The position numbers were made by a program, and so were the translations under genes. A DNA stretch of 64,000 nucleotides from Ruminococcus sp. (lineage in GTDB: Bacteria > Bacillota > Clostridia > Lachnospirales > Lachnospiraceae): assembly GCA_013911065.1 (NCBI GenBank), contig JACERV010000010.1, positions 62,001-126,000 on the forward strand, in the 5' to 3' direction. Below the pieces are notes generated by a model. That model made no database searches and was not told the origin of the DNA. It was given only the letters and a program-made list of their open reading frames with translations. Positions 1-8,749 of this stretch are shown piece after piece (within the stretch, counting starts at the first letter, position 1; every line of letters begins with the position of its first letter).

Positions 1-1791
1 AAATTAAAAGGCCGGGAAGAAAAGCCCTTTGCGGTTATGTTTGGTTCCGTAAGTGAGATAGAGGAATACTGTCAGGTTACAGAGGAGGAACGGCTGCTTT
101 TAGAATCCGGTCCCAGACCCATTGTATTACTTTATTCTAATAATGAAAAGATGGCACCTTCCACGTATAAAGGAAGTATTTACTGCGGAGCATTTTTACC
201 ATACACTCCGCTGCAGGTTATGCTGATTCATAACTGCGGCCCTTTGATCATGACAAGTGCAAATATTTCGGACCAGCCCATTATTAAAGAAGATAGTGTT
301 ATGCTGTCCCTGGGTGCACCGCTGCTTGACGGAGTATTATACAATACAAGGCGGATTATCAGGTCTGTAGATGATTCTGTAGCAAAGATTATAGATAAGA
401 AACCTCAGTTAGTACGAAGAAGCAGGGGATATGTACCTTATCCGGTCTTTTTGCCGGACTGTGGTAAGGATGTAAAAATATTTGCTGCCGGAGGAGACTT
501 GAAAGCTGCATTCTGCCTGTATCATCATGGAAATGCAGTTGTGTCTCAGTATTTTGGTGATTTGGAAGAGAATGCAGTTTTTGAAGAATATAAGGCTTCA
601 GTTGAAGATTTATGCGAATTGTTAAAAATTACTCCGGATTTGACGGTCTGTGACCTGCACCCGAATTATTTTTCTTCCAAATATACAAAAGCACTAAACA
701 AACCGATTCTTTATGTCCAGCATCATCATGCCCATATTGCATCTGTTATGGCCGAGCATCATCTGAAAGGGAAAGTTTTGGGAATTGCCTTTGACGGTAC
801 TGGATATGGAACGGACGGACATGTCTGGGGCAGTGAATTTTTGATTTGTGAGGGCAGCGGATTTCAGCGGGCCGCCCATTTGGCATATACGCCGATGCTG
901 GGCGGGGACCAGTCTATGCGGGATGCAAAAAAGACAGCAGCTTGTTTTCTTCTAAACTATGGCCTGGACCAGTTTATAAAAGACAGCAGAAGTGATATAA
1001 TCAAAGCAGCTCTGGAGCATGAGGTTCATACAGTATTGACATCAAGTATGGGCAGATTGTTTGATGCAATATCTAGTATTCTGGAAATATCGGATGAAAA
1101 CCGGTATGAAGGAGAGTGTGCTGCGTCTTTAGAAAAGGAAGCTCTTTTGGCGGAGAAAAATAATGTTTCACCCCGGTCCATGTCATTTGGCATCCTTCAA
1201 ACAAAGGAATGCCTGGTGATAGATCCCGGTCCCATATTCGAGACTATTGGAAGAGGCTGGAGTGAAAAAGGAGAAGAAAGTAAGGTGGTTCTGCGCCAGT
1301 CCCTGGCACTTGGTTTTCACTATGCATTGGCGGAGATTGCATTACAGGTGTGTATTCTGGTGAGGGAAAAAGAAGGGATAAACACCATCGCTTTTAGCGG
1401 CGGTGTGTTCCAAAACTCGGTATTGTCTAACCGGATGACCAAGATTCTGAGAGAACAGTATTTTGAAGTATATTACAATATAGCCGTTCCTCCAAATGAC
1501 GGGTCAATTAGTCTGGGACAGACCTATATAGGGTTAATGACAGAAGAAAGAGAAGGTGATGGTATGTGTGTTGCTGTACCTGGAAAGATAATGGAGATAA
1601 ATGGTGATACTGCAAAAGTAGATATTATGAATAATATTTGTGACATCAATATCAAATTAGTTCATGTAAAGATTGGAGATTACGTGCTGATTCATGCAGG
1701 ATGTGCGATTGATGTGGTGGGGGAGGATTCTGCCCTGGATATACTTAGCATGTTTGAGGAGCTGGAGGAAGAAATAAATGATAACCCTTGA
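1..1791 (+). CDS. hypF: Carbamoyltransferase HypF (5' part outside window) fused in frame to chaperone HypC
   Basis: HypF makes the cyanide ligands of the [NiFe]-hydrogenase centre by carbamoylating the C-terminal Cys of HypE; HypC carries the Fe(CN)2CO unit with HypD. The frame is open at base 1, so the acylphosphatase and zinc-finger parts lie upstream. Seen here: the end of the YrdC-like domain (TSANISDQP near base 253), then the Kae1-like transferase domain (HHHAHIASVMAEH near 721, GIAFDGTGYGTDG near 781, FSGGVFQN near 1393). At base 1564 the frame continues without a stop into a complete 75-residue HypC starting MCVAVPGKI. In free HypC this Cys becomes N-terminal after Met removal and is essential, which a fusion would bury. 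The 3' end overlaps hypD by 14 nt. Both domain identities are clear; whether the fused chain is the only product is not. Confidence 0.93.
   Translation, partial: KLKGREEKPFAVMFGSVSEIEEYCQVTEEERLLLESGPRPIVLLYSNNEKMAPSTYKGSIYCGAFLPYTPLQVMLIHNCGPLIMTSANISDQPIIKEDSVMLSLGAPLLDGVLYNTRRIIRSVDDSVAKIIDKKPQLVRRSRGYVPYPVFLPDCGKDVKIFAAGGDLKAAFCLYHHGNAVVSQYFGDLEENAVFEEYKASVEDLCELLKITPDLTVCDLHPNYFSSKYTKALNKPILYVQHHHAHIASVMAEHHLKGKVLGIAFDGTGYGTDGHVWGSEFLICEGSGFQRAAHLAYTPMLGGDQSMRDAKKTAACFLLNYGLDQFIKDSRSDIIKAALEHEVHTVLTSSMGRLFDAISSILEISDENRYEGECAASLEKEALLAEKNNVSPRSMSFGILQTKECLVIDPGPIFETIGRGWSEKGEESKVVLRQSLALGFHYALAEIALQVCILVREKEGINTIAFSGGVFQNSVLSNRMTKILREQYFEVYYNIAVPPNDGSISLGQTYIGLMTEEREGDGMCVAVPGKIMEINGDTAKVDIMNNICDINIKLVHVKIGDYVLIHAGCAIDVVGEDSALDILSMFEELEEEINDNP
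1551..1566 (+). promoter_or_regulatory. Internal ribosome binding site and ATG for free HypC
   Basis: Inside the hypF-hypC frame, GAAGGTGAT lies 5 nt before the ATG at 1564 that begins the HypC part. It resembles a Shine-Dalgarno site and would allow a separate 75-residue HypC with an exposed N-terminal Cys. The site is seen; its use is inferred. Confidence 0.5.
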
Positions 1792-2833
1792 GCAAATCGT
1801 GAGAGAATTAAAATCCTATGACGGAGATGAAATCAAAATTATGGAGGTTTGCGGAACGCACACCTCCAGTATATTTAAAAATGGAATAAGAACCTTGATT
1901 TCCCCTAAAATCAGGTTAATTTCCGGTCCCGGATGTCCTGTGTGTGTGACACCTTCTGCTTATGTAGATAAACTGGTGGACATAGCCGGGCAGGAAGGCT
2001 ATTGCGTTCTCACATTTGGAGATATGATGAAGGTGAAGGGCAGTCAGATGTCCCTGACAGAGGCGGTTGCCAAAGGAGCTGACGTGAAAGTATTATATTC
2101 TCCGCTAGATGCCGTAAAGCTTGCATTAGAGAACAAAAATATACAGTATGTTTTTGCTGCCGTGGGGTTTGAAACGACAACTCCTATTTATGGGGTATTG
2201 CTTGAAGACGTTATAAAGAATGAGATACACAATTTGAAGCTGCTCACTTCTCTGAAAACGATTGTTCCGGCTGTTTCCTATGTATGTGAGCATGAAGAAA
2301 AGATTGGTGCTTTTCTTTCCCCGGGTCATGTAAGCGTTGTTATTGGCTGTGATATTTACAGGGACCTGGCAGAAAAATATAAAAAGCCATTTGTAGTGGC
2401 GGGGTTTGAAGGAAAGCATATCCTTGCTGCGATTTATGAAATTTTGCGTCAGATAAAACAAAACCGGCATGACATGAAAAACATGTATGTGGGCGCTGTT
2501 ACAGAAAAAGGGAATCTGGAAGCTCAGTTAATGATTCAGAAGTATTTTGAGGTGAAAGATGACTTTTGGAGAGGAATTGGCACCATAGAAAAGTCGGCTT
2601 ATGGGCTGAAGGCAGAATATGCCCGGTATGATGCGGGAAGTTGTTTTGGAGAATTTAAAGAAAGCCTTCCAAAGGGATGTAAATGTAAAGAGGTCATTTT
2701 GGGCAGAATAAATCCAATGGAATGTCCTTTGTTTTCCAAAGGCTGCACTCCTCTCAATGCCCTGGGACCCTGCATGGTATCAGCGGAGGGAGTGTGTGGA
2801 ATCTGGTATAAAAATGTTACAGGGCACCTGTGA
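1778..2833 (+). CDS. hypD: Hydrogenase maturation factor HypD
   Basis: HypD is the 4Fe-4S scaffold that, with HypC, assembles the Fe(CN)2CO moiety of [NiFe]-hydrogenase in the cytoplasm. The 351-residue product has the family motifs CGTHT (25-29), GPGCPVC (50-56) and GFETTTP (129-135), plus a C-terminal block of Cys residues (about 304-342) that ligates the iron-sulfur cluster and the redox disulfide. Length is normal for the family. The ATG lies inside the end of the hypF-hypC frame (14-nt overlap), so translation is probably coupled. hypE follows after 30 nt. No hydrogenase structural genes are in the window; they are presumably upstream or elsewhere. Confidence 0.97.
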   Translation: MITLEQIVRELKSYDGDEIKIMEVCGTHTSSIFKNGIRTLISPKIRLISGPGCPVCVTPSAYVDKLVDIAGQEGYCVLTFGDMMKVKGSQMSLTEAVAKGADVKVLYSPLDAVKLALENKNIQYVFAAVGFETTTPIYGVLLEDVIKNEIHNLKLLTSLKTIVPAVSYVCEHEEKIGAFLSPGHVSVVIGCDIYRDLAEKYKKPFVVAGFEGKHILAAIYEILRQIKQNRHDMKNMYVGAVTEKGNLEAQLMIQKYFEVKDDFWRGIGTIEKSAYGLKAEYARYDAGSCFGEFKESLPKGCKCKEVILGRINPMECPLFSKGCTPLNALGPCMVSAEGVCGIWYKNVTGHL

Positions 2834-2863
2834 ACAGTAACATAAGAATAGAGGGAGAGAAGC

Positions 2864-3841
2864 ATGAACATTGATTTATCACATGGCAGCGGGGGGAAGC
2901 AGACAAGTAATCTGATACACGATATATTTTTGAAAAACTTTGACAATGAAATTCTAAATAAATTAGAGGATGCAGCAGTTCTTGATATCAGCGGCAGGAT
3001 TGCCTATACAACGGACTCTTTTGTTGTAACACCTATGTTTTTTCCCGGAGGTGATATCGGGAAACTGGCGGTGTGCGGAACCGTCAATGATCTTTCTATG
3101 ATGGGAGCTAGGCCCAAATATCTTACTGCCGGGTTTATCATTGAAGCAGCCGCGGATATGGAACAGTTGAATCAGATTGCACAAACTATGAAAATAACTG
3201 CTCTGGAAGCGGATGTAAAAATTGTGGCAGGAGATACTAAGGTAGTAGAGGGAAGCGGAAATATTTATATTAATACATCTGGGGTAGGAGATATTTTAAA
3301 AGAAGGCGTCAGTATCCAAAATTGCTCCATCGGAGATGCGATTTTACTTTCCGGTAACCTTGGGGAGCATCATGCAGCAATTATGTCAGACAGGATGGGA
3401 ATTAAGAATACAATTTCCAGCGATTGTGCCCCTCTTTTTTCTATTGTTTCAGATTTGCTGGAAAAAGGGATTGATGTTCACTGCATGCGTGATGTGACAA
3501 GAGGCGGCCTTGCTACTGTCCTGAACGAAGTTTCAGAAAGCTCAAATTGCAGAGTTGAAATATCCGAAACGTCTATACCTGTAAGCCGGGAGGTAAGAGG
3601 ATTTTGTGACATTCTGGGACTTGATCCTTTGTATATGGCAAATGAAGGAAAAATGATAGCTGTGGTACCTGGGGAACAGGCAGAAAAAGCTCTCGCAGCC
3701 ATGAAACAGAATAAGTATGGAAAGAATGCTGAAATTATTGGAAAAATTACTGAGGGAAGCGGAGTTTTTATGACAACAGCACTGCGTGGCAGCCGGATTA
3801 TTGATATTCTTTATGGTGAAGGACTGCCGCGGATCTGTTAG
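2864..3841 (+). CDS. hypE: Hydrogenase maturation factor HypE
   Basis: HypE accepts the carbamoyl group from HypF on its C-terminal Cys and dehydrates it with ATP to a thiocyanate, the source of the CN ligands. The 325-residue protein is of the PurM/AIR-synthase-like ATPase type: N-terminal LSHGSGGKQT, the GDTKVVE segment in the middle, and the diagnostic end PRIC, with Cys as the very last residue. Start ATG at 2864 follows GGGAGAGAAGC. It is the last gene of the hyp cluster; a hairpin-rich repeat follows. Gene order hypF(C)-D-E is typical for hydrogenase maturation operons. Confidence 0.97.
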   Translation: MNIDLSHGSGGKQTSNLIHDIFLKNFDNEILNKLEDAAVLDISGRIAYTTDSFVVTPMFFPGGDIGKLAVCGTVNDLSMMGARPKYLTAGFIIEAAADMEQLNQIAQTMKITALEADVKIVAGDTKVVEGSGNIYINTSGVGDILKEGVSIQNCSIGDAILLSGNLGEHHAAIMSDRMGIKNTISSDCAPLFSIVSDLLEKGIDVHCMRDVTRGGLATVLNEVSESSNCRVEISETSIPVSREVRGFCDILGLDPLYMANEGKMIAVVPGEQAEKALAAMKQNKYGKNAEIIGKITEGSGVFMTTALRGSRIIDILYGEGLPRIC

Positions 3842-3870
3842 CCGGCAGTGATTGGCAGGGTCCTTCCGGG

Positions 3871-4026
3871 CTCAGCGAAAAGAACTCATTATATAACAAA
3901 GAGTTTGTGAAACAAACTCTTGCGCTTGCGGCGGTCGCATAGCGACATCTACCGCTTACGCCGCAGTGTGATCCCCCGGAGGGTTTTTATATAATGAGAA
4001 ATGCAATTTCTCATTATATAAAAAAA
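3871..4026 (+). repeat. Hairpin-rich intergenic repeat, family 2, copy 1
   Basis: Fills the gap between hypE and asnB. In order: CTCATTATATAA (3886-3897), a 10-bp stem with a 3-nt loop (3899-3908/3912-3921), a 7-bp stem (3927-3933/3959-3965) enclosing GTCGC-ATA-GCGAC (3934-3946), the conserved stretch GGAGGGTTTTTATATA, and a perfect 15-bp stem with GCA loop (3988-4002/4006-4020) followed by six A. A second copy, with the same conserved stretch but a different terminal palindrome, lies on the minus strand at 34651-34745. I do not recognise the family. The last hairpin may also act as a terminator for the minus strand. Confidence 0.7.
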
Positions 4027-4028
4027 CG

Positions 4029-4057
4029 TTGTGTTTACATACGAAAACAGTTATAAT
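4029..4057 (+). promoter_or_regulatory. Promoter of asnB
   Basis: TTGTGT (4029-4034), 17-nt spacer, TATAAT (4052-4057), about 45 nt before the asnB start. A good housekeeping-sigma match, directly after the family 2 repeat. Confidence 0.6.
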
Positions 4058-4101
4058 GAGTTGCAAGTTACGAGAAGTATCATTAAAGGAGAAAACATTT
4101 T

Positions 4102-5982
4102 ATGTGTGGATTTGCAGGTTTTGTAGGAGAGGTTGAAGATAGAGAGCAGGTGTTGGTCCGTATGATGGACACGATTGTGCATCGAGGACCAGACAGTGCT
4201 GGAAAATACGTGGATGAAGACGCGGCGTTGGGATTCAGGCGTTTAAGTATTATTGACCTTTCGTCTGTAGGGGATCAGCCCCTTTATAATGAAGACAGAA
4301 GTCTGGTGCTTGTATTCAATGGTGAGATTTACAACTATCAGGACCTGAGAGAGGAACTGTTGGAGGCAGGACATATTTTTACATCGAATACAGACTCGGA
4401 GACTCTTCTTCATGGTTACGAGCAGTGGGGAGAGAGCCTTGTGGACAGGCTGCGGGGAATGTATGCATTTGTAATTTGGGATATAAATAGAAAGAAACTT
4501 TTTGCAGCAAGGGATATTTTTGGAATTAAGCCTCTGTATTATGCTCAGATGAATGGTACTCTGATGTTTGGCTCAGAGATTAAGTCTTTTATGGAACACC
4601 CTAAGTTCGACAAGATTTTTAATGAGGCAGCTCTTGGAAATTATTTGTCCTTCCAGTTTGTTCCAACAAATGAAACATTTTTTAAAGGAGTATTCTGTCT
4701 GCAGCCGGGACATACCTTTACTTATGAAAATGGAGAAATGACCATAAACCGTTATTTTGAACCGCATTTTACGGGCGACAGTAAGAAGTCATTCGAGGAA
4801 ATTGTAGAAGATGTAGAAAATATTATGAAAGACTCTGTTGAAAAGCATAAAATCAGTGATGTTGAGGTTGCTTCTTATTTATCAAGCGGGGTGGATTCCA
4901 GTTACCTCACTTACTTAGGCCAGGTAGACAGAACTTTCACAGTGGGATTTGATGAAGGAAAATATAGTGAAATACAGGATGCAAAGGAATTTGCTGCCAG
5001 CATTAATATGCAAAATGATGCAAAAGTAATCACGCCGGAGGAATACTGGGATAAATTGTCAGATATCCAGTATTATATGGACGAGCCTGTGGCAGATCCT
5101 GCCGCTGTTGCACTTTACTTCCTGAGCCAGGAGGCTGCTAAAAAGGTAAAAGTAGTGCTATCCGGGGAAGGCTCGGATGAGCTGTTCGGCGGCTATAATA
5201 TTTACTGTGAGCCGCTGGAGCATACTGGTTTTAATAAACTTCCTATGTTTTTGAGAAGATTTATGGGGAAATTTGCAGAATACTGTCTGCCCCGGGGGAT
5301 GAAGGGAAGAGGATTCCTGATGCGCCACGGCAAGACGTTGGAAGAACGGTATTTCGCAAATGCTACAAATATTTTTACGGAGCGAGAGGCAAATAAAATA
5401 CTGAAAAAAGGTTGTGAGCCGGGAATCCAGAAGGTGACCCGTCCATTTTATGACAGGGTAAAAGGCAAAGATCCGGTCACAAAGATGCAGTATGTAGACT
5501 TGCATCTCTGGCTTGTTCATGACATTCTGATGAAAGGCGATAAGATGGGAATGGCAAATTCTCTGGAGGTCAGGGTGCCTTTCTTGGATAAAAAAGTCCT
5601 GGAGCTGGCAGAGACTCTTCCGCTGGATTATAAAGTCAGAGCTCCAAAAACAAAGGTTGCGCTCCGGGCTGCTGCAGAGAAAGTAATCAGAAGTAAGACT
5701 GCAGAGAAGAAAAAACTTGGGTTTCCTATACCGACAAGGGTATGGCTGAAAGAGGAGAAGTATTATAAGATTGTAAGAGAAATGTTCACCTCAGAAGCGG
5801 CGAAGAAGTTTTTCAATACAGACATGCTTGTTAAGATGCTGGATAACCATAAAAATGGAAAGAATACCAATGAGAAGACGGATAACAGCCGTAAAATTTG
5901 GACAGTTTATATTTTTCTTGTATGGTATGACCGGTTTTTTGAGCATGGAAAGCCGGTGCATCCTGCAATGAGTGGTAAATAA
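4102..5982 (+). CDS. asnB: Asparagine synthase, glutamine-hydrolysing
   Basis: Makes asparagine from aspartate, glutamine and ATP in the cytoplasm. The 626-residue protein starts MCGFAGFVG, giving the N-terminal Cys nucleophile of the glutaminase (class II amidotransferase) domain, with NGEIYNY at 73-79. The synthetase domain has the ATP-pyrophosphatase loop SSGVDSS (261-267) and SGEGSDELFGGY near 354. Length is usual for the Firmicutes enzyme. AAAGGAG lies 11 nt before the ATG. It has its own promoter and is followed after 14 nt by a SEDS gene, with which it may be co-transcribed. Some AsnB-type enzymes amidate cell-wall diaminopimelate; the neighbour makes that possible, but sequence alone does not decide it. 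Confidence 0.93.
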   Translation: MCGFAGFVGEVEDREQVLVRMMDTIVHRGPDSAGKYVDEDAALGFRRLSIIDLSSVGDQPLYNEDRSLVLVFNGEIYNYQDLREELLEAGHIFTSNTDSETLLHGYEQWGESLVDRLRGMYAFVIWDINRKKLFAARDIFGIKPLYYAQMNGTLMFGSEIKSFMEHPKFDKIFNEAALGNYLSFQFVPTNETFFKGVFCLQPGHTFTYENGEMTINRYFEPHFTGDSKKSFEEIVEDVENIMKDSVEKHKISDVEVASYLSSGVDSSYLTYLGQVDRTFTVGFDEGKYSEIQDAKEFAASINMQNDAKVITPEEYWDKLSDIQYYMDEPVADPAAVALYFLSQEAAKKVKVVLSGEGSDELFGGYNIYCEPLEHTGFNKLPMFLRRFMGKFAEYCLPRGMKGRGFLMRHGKTLEERYFANATNIFTEREANKILKKGCEPGIQKVTRPFYDRVKGKDPVTKMQYVDLHLWLVHDILMKGDKMGMANSLEVRVPFLDKKVLELAETLPLDYKVRAPKTKVALRAAAEKVIRSKTAEKKKLGFPIPTRVWLKEEKYYKIVREMFTSEAAKKFFNTDMLVKMLDNHKNGKNTNEKTDNSRKIWTVYIFLVWYDRFFEHGKPVHPAMSGK

Positions 5983-5996
5983 GCGGGGGAGATATT

Positions 5997-7190
5997 ATGA
6001 GAAGCAGAACGGCACAGGCCTCCCCCAGGACGCCCAAAAGGCGGAAACGGGAGGCTGGAAGGGCCACGCAATATTTTGATTATGATTTACTGCTGGTCAT
6101 TATCTTTTTAATGTGCTTTGGGCTGGTGATGCTGTATAGTACCAGTGCATACAACGCACAGGCAGACTTTAGCGGAGATGATATGTATTACTTTTCCAAA
6201 CAGGCAATCATTAGTATTTTAAGTTTTGGTGTCATGTTTGTTGTCTCCAAAATAGATTATCATATTTACGGGGCCTTTTCTTATGAATGTTACATATTTG
6301 CTATGATTATGATGGCTCTTGTACAGACGCCCCTTGGCGTTGAGATTTACGGTGCAAAAAGGTGGATACAGCTTCCGGGAAATCTGACTCTGCAGCCTTC
6401 GGAGATTACAAAGATAGCGGTGATTCTGTTCATATCTTATGAATTATGCAGGCTGCAAAAGAAAATCAATACCCGGGAGGGAATAATCCGCATTATGCTA
6501 TTTGGTGCTGCCGCCTCCGGCGGGGTTCTGTTTTTGACGGAAAACCTGAGTACGGCGATTATCGTCATGTTCATTACCTGTGTACTGCTTTTTATTGTGC
6601 ATCCTAAGACAAAGCCATTTATTATGCTTGCAGGAGGGGCAATGGCTTTCGCGGCAGTAGCGGTTTCCATTCTGGCAGCGACCATTACAACAAGTGAAAA
6701 TTTCCGTATGCGCCGGATTATTGCATGGCTGGACTTGGAAAACAATCAGGACGGCGGAGGGTTTCAGGTAATGCAGGGGATGTATGCCATTGGCTCCGGC
6801 GGTTTTTTTGGAAAGGGACTGGGAAACAGTGCCCAGAAGCTGGGAGTTATCCCGGAGGTACAAAATGATTTCATCCTTTCTGTTGTATGTGAAGAACTTG
6901 GTGTATTCGGTGCAATTGTAATACTCGTTCTATTTGGTCTGCTTTTGTACCGTTTGATGTTTATTGCAAGAAATGCTCCGGATATGTATGGCTCATTGGT
7001 GGCTGTGGGAATTTTTGCACACATTGCGCTTCAGGTTATACTGAATATAGCGGTAGTGACGAACATGATTCCTACAACAGGGATTACCCTTCCTTTCATC
7101 AGTTACGGGGGAACCTCGATACTATTTCTTATGGCAGAGATGGGCATCGCCCTGGGAATCTCCCGGAAAATAAAATTAAATGAAGAATAA
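5997..7190 (+). CDS. SEDS-family peptidoglycan glycosyltransferase (FtsW/RodA/SpoVE type)
   Basis: Integral membrane glycan polymerase that uses lipid II, normally paired with a class B PBP. The 397-residue protein has a basic N-terminal tail (about 25 residues), then about ten hydrophobic segments. Family signatures seen: MLYSTSAYN near the first membrane segment, GAKRWIQL, QPSEITK, and PFISYGGTS near the C-terminus. GGGGGAG precedes the ATG. A second SEDS gene sits in the dcw cluster at 17196, and the two share these motifs. This one lies outside that cluster, so it could serve elongation (RodA) or sporulation (SpoVE); I cannot assign which. Confidence 0.9.
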   Translation: MRSRTAQASPRTPKRRKREAGRATQYFDYDLLLVIIFLMCFGLVMLYSTSAYNAQADFSGDDMYYFSKQAIISILSFGVMFVVSKIDYHIYGAFSYECYIFAMIMMALVQTPLGVEIYGAKRWIQLPGNLTLQPSEITKIAVILFISYELCRLQKKINTREGIIRIMLFGAAASGGVLFLTENLSTAIIVMFITCVLLFIVHPKTKPFIMLAGGAMAFAAVAVSILAATITTSENFRMRRIIAWLDLENNQDGGGFQVMQGMYAIGSGGFFGKGLGNSAQKLGVIPEVQNDFILSVVCEELGVFGAIVILVLFGLLLYRLMFIARNAPDMYGSLVAVGIFAHIALQVILNIAVVTNMIPTTGITLPFISYGGTSILFLMAEMGIALGISRKIKLNEE

Positions 7191-7204
7191 TTGAAAAAAA
7201 TACC

Positions 7205-7233
7205 TTTTCATATGCCATAAAATATGCTATATT
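7205..7233 (+). promoter_or_regulatory. Possible promoter of the degV gene
   Basis: TTTTCA (7205-7210), 17-nt spacer, TATATT (7228-7233). A perfect 10-bp hairpin (7234-7243/7251-7260) follows at once and would form the start of the transcript. The -35 match is weak. Confidence 0.4.
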
Positions 7234-7265
7234 GATATGTAGTATTTAAAACTACATATCAGGGT

Positions 7266-7397
7266 AACATCCATATCACTAAGGCGTGAAAGAACCCCGC
7301 CTAAGTCGACAGGATGTACTTTGCAGCTAAAGTTTGGAAAGACCAAACCTACCATATTGAACATTAGCAGTTCAATAAGTATTAGCTGCATAAGCAT
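7266..7397 (+). repeat. Modular hairpin element, family 1, copy A
   Basis: Stem P1 ACATCC (7267-7272)/GGATGT (7312-7317) encloses an inner GGCG-type hairpin with GAAAGAACC in its loop. It is followed by ACTT and stem P2 TGCAGCTAA (7322-7330)/TTAGCTGCA (7382-7390), then TAAGC. Inside P2 are GTTTG-GAAAGAC-CAAAC (7332-7348) and an extra 8-bp hairpin (7355-7362/7370-7377) with 7-nt loop ATTAGCA not present in the other copies. The single-stranded strings between the stems match copies B and C. The element lies in the leader of the degV gene, ending about 40 nt before its start. Confidence 0.75.
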
Positions 7398-7437
7398 AGA
7401 TATAGAATGCACGATGTAGGGTGCGGGAGGATATGGC

Positions 7438-8277
7438 ATGAGTTATAAAGTGATTGTTGACAGCTGCGGCGAACTTACAGAAGAGATGAAGAACAGCGGG
7501 TTTTACGAAACGGCCTCTCTAACAATGGAAGTAGATGGAGTCCGGATTATAGATGATACAACATTTAACCAGACAGATTTCTTAAAGCGTGTGGCGGCGA
7601 GTGCAGAAAGCCCCAAATCTTCCTGCCCGTCACCCCAGGAATATATGGAGCTTTACCACTGCGGCGCAGAAAGAGTTTACGCAGTGACATTATCTTCGGA
7701 ATTAAGCGGTTCTTATAATAGTGCTGAGCTTGGCAGAAAATTATATATGGAAGAATATGGAGAGAAGGATATCTATGTGTTCAACTCCCGCGCCGCATCA
7801 GTGGCGGAGACGCTTATAGCAATGAAAGTCCGTGAATGTGAAGATGCGGGCATGACTTTTCAGGAAGTGATTGCTGCTGTAGAAGGGTATATTGCAGACC
7901 AGCATACTTATTTTGTACTGGAGACTCTGGACACGCTTAGAAAAAATGGAAGACTCACAGGGATTAAGGCTATTGTAGCCAGTGCTTTAAACATTAAGCC
8001 GGTTATGGGGGCAAAGCCGGAGGGTGTCATATGTCAGCTGGGGCAGGCCAGAGGTATAAAGAGAGCACTGGAGAAGATGATAGATCATATTATAGCGGAG
8101 TTAAAGAATCCGGAAGAAAAGGTGCTGGCAATTGCTCATTGTAATTGTAAGGATAGAGCATTGGAAGTACAGCGTATGGTTTTGGAAAGAGTAAAAGTGA
8201 AATCCAGTTTTATTGTAGACACGGCAGGTATCAGCACGATGTATGCCAGTGACGGCGGAATAATAGTTGTGATATAG
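7438..8277 (+). CDS. DegV family fatty-acid-binding protein
   Basis: DegV proteins bind long-chain fatty acids; some act as FakB partners that present fatty acids to the kinase FakA for phospholipid synthesis. The 279-residue protein has the usual two-domain pattern: VDSCGELTEE at the start, TLSSELSGSYNSA near 83-95, and TLDTLRKNGRLTG near 162-174. Length is normal. GGGAGG lies 7 nt before the ATG. A modular hairpin repeat occupies its leader. It is followed by a small membrane protein gene. No fakA is seen in the window, so the FakB role is only possible. Confidence 0.88.
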   Translation: MSYKVIVDSCGELTEEMKNSGFYETASLTMEVDGVRIIDDTTFNQTDFLKRVAASAESPKSSCPSPQEYMELYHCGAERVYAVTLSSELSGSYNSAELGRKLYMEEYGEKDIYVFNSRAASVAETLIAMKVRECEDAGMTFQEVIAAVEGYIADQHTYFVLETLDTLRKNGRLTGIKAIVASALNIKPVMGAKPEGVICQLGQARGIKRALEKMIDHIIAELKNPEEKVLAIAHCNCKDRALEVQRMVLERVKVKSSFIVDTAGISTMYASDGGIIVVI

Positions 8278-8355
8278 AAAAGTTTGTGCTAAAATGCTGT
8301 ATAGGCAGTGGGGCCGGGTGGAGGCTTCTAATTGAGCATGAAGGAGTTTGGGAAT

Positions 8356-8592
8356 ATGAGTCAGGAAAAAGTAGACCGATATAAAGTGGAAAAAGCAAAC
8401 CGGAAGAAAATCATGAGGAAACAGCGGGTGATGAATATTGTCCGGAAAGGGATGCTGGTATTGGCAGCATTTGTACTGGTGGGATGGCTTGGATACTCTG
8501 CATATCAAAAGCATGATTCAGGAAAAGAGCGGCCGTTAGCAGAGGTTAATTATGAGCCCATCAACAACTACATGAGCCAGCTGGATCAGTAG
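8356..8592 (+). CDS. Small single-pass membrane protein of unknown function
   Basis: A 78-residue product with a strongly basic N-terminal part (about residues 1-28, rich in Lys and Arg), one hydrophobic segment (about 30-48) and a short polar C-terminal tail. This topology suggests the basic end faces the cytoplasm. The ATG at 8356 has AAGGAG 9 nt upstream. An in-frame TTG at 8332 with GGTGGAGG 7 nt upstream is an alternative that would add 8 residues. It follows degV by about 80 nt and ends before a good terminator. I do not recognise a family. Confidence 0.6.
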   Translation: MSQEKVDRYKVEKANRKKIMRKQRVMNIVRKGMLVLAAFVLVGWLGYSAYQKHDSGKERPLAEVNYEPINNYMSQLDQ

Positions 8593-8627
8593 GTTTAAGA
8601 AGTATAAAAATGAAAAAGGCGAAAAAC

Positions 8628-8658
8628 AGGGCAGTCTGTCAGGACTGCCTTATTTTTT
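8628..8658 (+). terminator. Intrinsic terminator after the degV-small ORF unit
   Basis: GGCAGTC (8630-8636) and GACTGCC (8643-8649) pair around a 6-nt loop, followed by TTATTTTTTT. It separates this unit from the dcw cluster. Confidence 0.85.
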
Positions 8659-8720
8659 TGTCTTTTTTACTGAGCCGTCCCGGATTTATCTTCTTATCGT
8701 AAAAGTTTTGAAAAAAGTAC

Positions 8721-8749
8721 TTGAAAATGGGGGGAGTGTGGTTTACAAT
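8721..8749 (+). promoter_or_regulatory. Promoter of the dcw cluster
   Basis: TTGAAA (8721-8726), 17-nt spacer, TACAAT (8744-8749). The start of transcription should fall near 8756, inside the GTGG array. Confidence 0.75.

Noticed and set aside
7191-7437. Riboswitch in the degV leader
   Set aside because: The structured part is explained by family 1 copy A, which also occurs in front of unrelated genes.
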